Below, one piece after another: positions 31,875 to 35,667 of a stretch of DNA of 35,667 nucleotides. The DNA is taken from NCBI GenBank assembly GCA_019695015.1, contig JAIBAV010000046.1, positions 1-35,667 of the forward strand, given 5' to 3'. The notes beneath the pieces are model-generated. The model saw only the letters and a list, made by a program, of their open reading frames with translations. It made no database searches and had not been told where the DNA came from. Position numbers and translations under genes: made by a program. How positions within the stretch are numbered: position 1 is the stretch's first letter; every line of letters starts with the position of its first letter. The DNA comes from Chitinophagaceae bacterium. GTDB taxonomy: Bacteria; Bacteroidota; Bacteroidia; Chitinophagales; Chitinophagaceae.

Positions 31875-34739
31875 ATGAAAAAAATTTTATTTGCTTTCAT
31901 TTGTTTAATGTTAATTCAAGTAGTTCATGCTCAAAATAGTACTAGCCTTAAAGGAAAAGTAACAGATACACTTTCAAAACAAAATTTAAAAGATGCATCT
32001 ATAAGCATGTTAAACGCAAAAGATTCCACAGTTGAATCTTTTGGCCTTGCCAAAACAGATGGAACCTTTGAAATAAAAGGCTTTGCTATGGGCTCTTACC
32101 TTTTACAAATAAGTTTTAATGGTTATGAATCCTATTTTAAATCAGTTGTTTTTAATAAACAAAATCCAACCTTAGATTTAGGTACTATTATCTTAAAACC
32201 ACAAGCAAAAGAGTTAGAGGGTGTTTCGGTTGTTGCTGCTCCTATACAAGTTAAAGGAGATACAACAGAATTTAATGCAGGAAGTTTTAAAACAAAACCC
32301 AATGCTACAGCAGAAGATTTATTAAAAAAATTACCTGGTGTACAAGTAGAAAAAGATGGCTCTGTTAAAGCACAAGGACAAACAGTAAAACGTGTTTTAG
32401 TAGATGGGAAAAGATTTTTTGGCGATGACCCTACTACTGCAACAAGAAATTTACCCACCGATGTAATTGATAAAGTACAGGTTTATGATGCACAAAGCGA
32501 TCAAAGTTCTTTTAGTGGTTTTGATGATGGCAACAGAGATAAAACAATTAATATTATTACAAAAAAAGACAGGCGTAAAGGCTATTTTGGAAAACTTAGT
32601 ATAGGTGCAGGAAATAATGAACGGTATGCAACTAATGCAAATTTTAATAGGTTTAATGGCAATCAGCAAATTTCATTTATTGGTCAAGGAAATAATATTA
32701 ACCAACAAAATTTTTCAATGCAGGATTTATTTGGCACAATGAACTCTGCAGGAGGCCGTGGTGGTGGTGGAATGTTTGGAGGTGGAATGAGAGGTGGTAA
32801 TTTAGGAAACTTTTTAACAACAAACCAAGCAGGTATTGCTACAACATGGGCAGCAGGCTTAAACTACAACGATGTTTGGAGCAAAAAAACAAGTGTAAGT
32901 GGCAGTTACTTCTATAACAATATGAAAAGAAATAACGACAACGAAAGCCATACCGAAACCTTTGTAACTAACGATTCTTCTCAGTTCAACAACAACAACA
33001 CTTTTTCAAATTATCTTAATCAAAACCACCGATTTAATTTTGAATTTGACCATAAATTCGACTCTGTAAATTCATTACTGGTTCGTCCTAATTTTTCTTA
33101 TCAAATTAGCGATAATAACCAACAAACCATTTCAACTCTTACAAAGGGAAAGTTGGTTAATTTAAGCAATGTACAACAAGTTACAAATAGCCAAAACACA
33201 GGTTACAACTTTAGTACAAGCATTTTACTAAGGCATAAATTTAAAAAACGTGGACGCACTATTTCTCTAAACCTTACACCAGGTTTAAGTAATAACGAAT
33301 CAGACGGTAGCAATATTTCTTATAACGATATTTATACCATAAATGGAATAGTGAAAGACACCATCAATCAAATAAACAGTAATGATAGAAATGGTAGAAC
33401 TTTTAGTAGTAACTTATCTTATACAGAGCCCATTACTAAAAAAAGTCAATTAGAGTTAAGCTATAATTACAATTACAGTAAAAACAATTCCAATCAACAA
33501 ACTTTAATGTACAATAAACAAACTAATAGTTTTGATATAATTGTACCCAACCTTACCAATAAGTTCGAAAACACCAATACCTCTAATAAATTTAATGCTA
33601 ATTATCGTGTACAACTAACTAAAGAGTGGAGCTACACTTTAGGCATGGGTGTACAGTTTGCAGAGCTTACAAGTATAAATAATACTAAGGCAACCAAGTT
33701 AAGCAATACATTCACTAATTATTTTCCATCTGTACAATTACACTATAGTAAAAACAGAACTAAAAATTTAAGATTGGTTTATAGGGGGCAAACCAATGCA
33801 CCATCCATAACACAACTACAAGATGTAATTGATAATAGCAACCAATTAAATATAAGAAATGGTAATGCAGGTTTAGAGCAAGAGTTTCAGCACAATTTCA
33901 ATTTATTTTATACCAATTTTGATGTAATTACTTTTAAAAACTTCTTTGTAAGTATTAACGGAAGTTTTACTCAAAATAAAATTGGCAATAGTGTTATTCA
34001 AAATACTGGCACAACACCAACAGTTGTAGATGGAATAGTTCTTATACCTGGTGCACAATATACAAAGCCCATTAACTTAAATGGTGCAATGAATATTTTT
34101 GGTTTTATTAATTATGGATTTCCTATAAAAAAACCTAAATCTAATTTAAACTTTTCAACTACTATGTCGTATATAAAAGATGTAAACCTTTACAACCAAA
34201 CTAAAAATTATACGCATAATTATATTATTGGAGAAAGAGTTAATTATAATATGAATGTAAAAGAAGTTTTTGATGTAAACTTTGCCAGTTCTTCCTCTTA
34301 CACTTTTGCCAGATACACTTTAAATAACGAGCAAAATGGCGATTATTTTACTCAAACATTTTCTATAGAGCCTACCTATTCATCAAAATCAGGTTGGATT
34401 ATTGGCAGCGATTTTGATTTAACTATAAATCGTGGTCAAAGTGTTGGTTATAACCAAACCATCCCTCTATGGAATGCCTCAATTGCAAAAACAATATTTA
34501 AAAATAAAAGTGGCGAAATAAAATTTAGTGTGTTTGATTTACTAAATCAAAACAAAAGTATAAATAGAACTGTAGAGCAAAACTATATTCAAGATACCAG
34601 AACGCAAGTTTTAACACGTTACTTTATGCTATCATTTACTTATAACTTAAGAAAATTTGCTGGAAAAGGGCAACAAATGCCTCCATTTATGAGAGGTATG
34701 ATGCGTAATGCTCAACCAAGAATGATGCGTATGCATTAA
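31875..34739 (+). CDS. Outer-membrane beta-barrel protein with carboxypeptidase-like N-terminal domain
   Basis: A 954-aa protein of the large TonB-receptor-like outer-membrane barrel family common in Bacteroidota. Signal peptide 1-20 (ending VVHAQ); carboxypeptidase-like beta-sandwich about 22-108 (KGKVTDTLSKQNL to DLGTIIL); a plug-like region about 112-232 with ATAEDLLKKLPGV, RVLVDGKRFFGDD and INIITKK; then a barrel. A glycine-rich stretch with alternating Gly/Met/Arg lies at 292-311. The last barrel strand appears to be YFMLSFTYNLRKF, followed by a tail of about 25 residues rich in Met, Arg and Pro. The ligand is unknown and no SusD-like partner is adjacent. ATG start at 31875. Confidence 0.88.
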   Translation: MKKILFAFICLMLIQVVHAQNSTSLKGKVTDTLSKQNLKDASISMLNAKDSTVESFGLAKTDGTFEIKGFAMGSYLLQISFNGYESYFKSVVFNKQNPTLDLGTIILKPQAKELEGVSVVAAPIQVKGDTTEFNAGSFKTKPNATAEDLLKKLPGVQVEKDGSVKAQGQTVKRVLVDGKRFFGDDPTTATRNLPTDVIDKVQVYDAQSDQSSFSGFDDGNRDKTINIITKKDRRKGYFGKLSIGAGNNERYATNANFNRFNGNQQISFIGQGNNINQQNFSMQDLFGTMNSAGGRGGGGMFGGGMRGGNLGNFLTTNQAGIATTWAAGLNYNDVWSKKTSVSGSYFYNNMKRNNDNESHTETFVTNDSSQFNNNNTFSNYLNQNHRFNFEFDHKFDSVNSLLVRPNFSYQISDNNQQTISTLTKGKLVNLSNVQQVTNSQNTGYNFSTSILLRHKFKKRGRTISLNLTPGLSNNESDGSNISYNDIYTINGIVKDTINQINSNDRNGRTFSSNLSYTEPITKKSQLELSYNYNYSKNNSNQQTLMYNKQTNSFDIIVPNLTNKFENTNTSNKFNANYRVQLTKEWSYTLGMGVQFAELTSINNTKATKLSNTFTNYFPSVQLHYSKNRTKNLRLVYRGQTNAPSITQLQDVIDNSNQLNIRNGNAGLEQEFQHNFNLFYTNFDVITFKNFFVSINGSFTQNKIGNSVIQNTGTTPTVVDGIVLIPGAQYTKPINLNGAMNIFGFINYGFPIKKPKSNLNFSTTMSYIKDVNLYNQTKNYTHNYIIGERVNYNMNVKEVFDVNFASSSSYTFARYTLNNEQNGDYFTQTFSIEPTYSSKSGWIIGSDFDLTINRGQSVGYNQTIPLWNASIAKTIFKNKSGEIKFSVFDLLNQNKSINRTVEQNYIQDTRTQVLTRYFMLSFTYNLRKFAGKGQQMPPFMRGMMRNAQPRMMRMH

Positions 34740-34804
34740 TCATAAAATCAATTTTGGTACTTGCCAATAATCTTTACTATTTTGTGCCAATTTAATTTAT
34801 TAAG

Positions 34805-35530
34805 TTGGCATATTTATTATATATAGATTCCGTTTTTGATACAGCAAATATTTATTTAGCAAATAATGAGCAAATAATTTTTGCCGATAAAAGTCTCGAA
34901 CAAAAAAACCATGCTTCATTTATTCAAGCTGCAATTCAAAAAAACTTTCAGAAAACCCAAATTAATTTACAATCAATAAATGGCATTGTAGTTGTAAATG
35001 GACCAGGAAGTTATACAGGCGTAAGAGTTGGTTTAGCAACAGCAAAAGGCTTGTGTTATGCACTAAATATTCCATTAGTTTTATTAAATACTTTAGATAT
35101 AATGGCATTTGAAATGAAGAGTAACTTATCTAAATTTATTCCTCTAGCTAACTCTACATTACCAATATTATTTTGCCCAATGATTGATGCCCGAAGAATG
35201 GAAGTATTTACAGCCCTGTATAATCATAATTTAAATTATATTATAAAACCTTGTGCAAGTGTATTAAACGAATTTAGTTTTGAAAATGAACTAAAAGAAA
35301 ATACTATTTTTTTTAACGGAAATGGGAGCAATAAATTAAAAGAAGTGTTAAAAAATCCTAATGCAATTTTTACTGATTTACTATTTCAAGCATCTACATT
35401 AATTCAATTGGGGCTTAATCAATTTAATAAAAATAACTTTTCTGACTTAGCATATAGCCAACCTTTTTATACAAAAGAATTCTATACAACTGCATCCGCC
35501 ATTAGTAAAATTAAAGGTTTAGATAAATAA
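34805..35530 (+). CDS. tsaB: tRNA threonylcarbamoyladenosine biosynthesis protein TsaB
   Basis: A 241-aa ASKHA-fold protein that partners TsaD and TsaE in making the t6A base of ANN-decoding tRNAs. The N-terminus AYLLYIDSVFDTANIYL fits the family's phosphate-loop strand, INGIVVVNGPGSYTGVRVG is the family signature, and ATAKGLCYALNIPLV and MIDARRMEVFTALY are the next conserved blocks. The start is TTG at 34805: no ATG exists before the conserved strand and a TAA lies four codons upstream. It is 65 bp downstream of the outer-membrane protein gene and is followed by the final partial gene. Confidence 0.93.
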   Translation: MAYLLYIDSVFDTANIYLANNEQIIFADKSLEQKNHASFIQAAIQKNFQKTQINLQSINGIVVVNGPGSYTGVRVGLATAKGLCYALNIPLVLLNTLDIMAFEMKSNLSKFIPLANSTLPILFCPMIDARRMEVFTALYNHNLNYIIKPCASVLNEFSFENELKENTIFFNGNGSNKLKEVLKNPNAIFTDLLFQASTLIQLGLNQFNKNNFSDLAYSQPFYTKEFYTTASAISKIKGLDK

Positions 35531-35556
35531 TTTTTATTTGAAAAAAAAAAATTGTA

Positions 35557-35564
35557 TAAATTTA
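35557..35564 (+). promoter_or_regulatory. Weak -7 box TAAATTTA upstream of the last gene
   Basis: TAAATTTA differs from TAnnTTTG at the last base. TTTG at 35537-35540 lies 16 nt upstream, a little short for the usual spacing. The predicted start of transcription would leave a leader of about 24 nt before the ATG at 35595. Tentative. Confidence 0.25.
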
Positions 35565-35594
35565 CATCCTCTTTAACCCCTAATTTTAATAACA

Positions 35595-35667
35595 ATGAAC
35601 CAAACAAACATTGTATTGTCTAATGGAGAGTTGTCGTTACAAATTGATCCCCTAAGAGTAAAAAAGT
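35595..35667 (+). CDS. Start of an unidentified gene, cut by the window edge
   Basis: An open frame begins with ATG at 35595 and runs to the window edge, giving 24 residues (MNQTNIVLSNGELSLQIDPL, then RVKK). There is no signal peptide or membrane helix in this stretch, so the product looks cytoplasmic or starts with a soluble domain. It is too short to name. It lies 64 bp after the tsaB stop on the same strand, behind a weak promoter-like sequence. Confidence 0.55.
   Translation, partial: MNQTNIVLSNGELSLQIDPLRVKK

Noticed and set aside
1..35667. Defence system, prophage, insertion sequence, CRISPR array, tRNA or integration site
   Set aside because: No transposase, integrase, nuclease-effector pair, direct-repeat array, cloverleaf or terminal inverted repeat was recognised; gene content is core metabolism and envelope.

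Overview
This is a chromosomal window of ordinary, mostly housekeeping genes from an AT-rich member of the Bacteroidota. Family-level placement near the Chitinophagaceae is inferred from protein style only. The signs are: SusC-era outer-membrane proteins with carboxypeptidase-like N-terminal domains, a short NuoG, a long three-domain IspG, promoters that fit the Bacteroidota -7 box TAnnTTTG, almost no Shine-Dalgarno sites, and a 76-aa membrane protein/PstS-like/TPR cassette. No phage, transposase, CRISPR array, tRNA or rRNA was found.

Layout. Positions 1-8,494 (minus strand) hold ten complex I genes in the order nuoA-B-C-D-E-F-G-H-I-J; nuoK and later genes lie beyond the left edge. A strong intrinsic terminator at about 8,541-8,572 separates this operon from a second minus-strand operon (8,625-11,487) that encodes a small membrane protein, a PstS-like lipoprotein and a secreted TPR protein. 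A divergent region leads into a plus-strand pair: low-molecular-weight phosphotyrosine phosphatase and hisS. hisS ends at a bidirectional terminator facing a minus-strand metal module: a small secreted Cys-rich protein followed by a TonB-dependent receptor with an N-terminal HMA (heavy-metal) domain. Then come metF and a secreted DUF2272-like protein (minus), ispG (plus) and a secreted PepSY-like protein (minus).

Positions 21,366-27,493 (plus) form a tight five-gene run: exported alpha/beta hydrolase, ACP phosphodiesterase-like protein, FAD-dependent oxidoreductase, RND/MMPL transporter and hemW. It converges on pnuC and rnhB (minus, overlapping by 11 nt). A membrane-anchored patatin phospholipase, mscL (minus), a large outer-membrane beta-barrel protein, tsaB and the first 24 codons of an unidentified gene close the window.

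What is most worth a second look: the HMA-receptor/Cys-rich protein pair as a candidate metal-handling system; a GC-rich 14-nt repeat found twice in gaps inside the nuo operon; the C-terminally short NuoG that keeps an extra cluster of five cysteines; the PstS-like cassette with no ABC transporter beside it; promoters placed so close to the ATG that the mRNAs should be leaderless; and several well-supported GTG/TTG starts. I see no convincing wholly new system. No gene-free stretch exceeds 300 bases; the longest is 21,077-21,365 (289 bases), a divergent promoter region.
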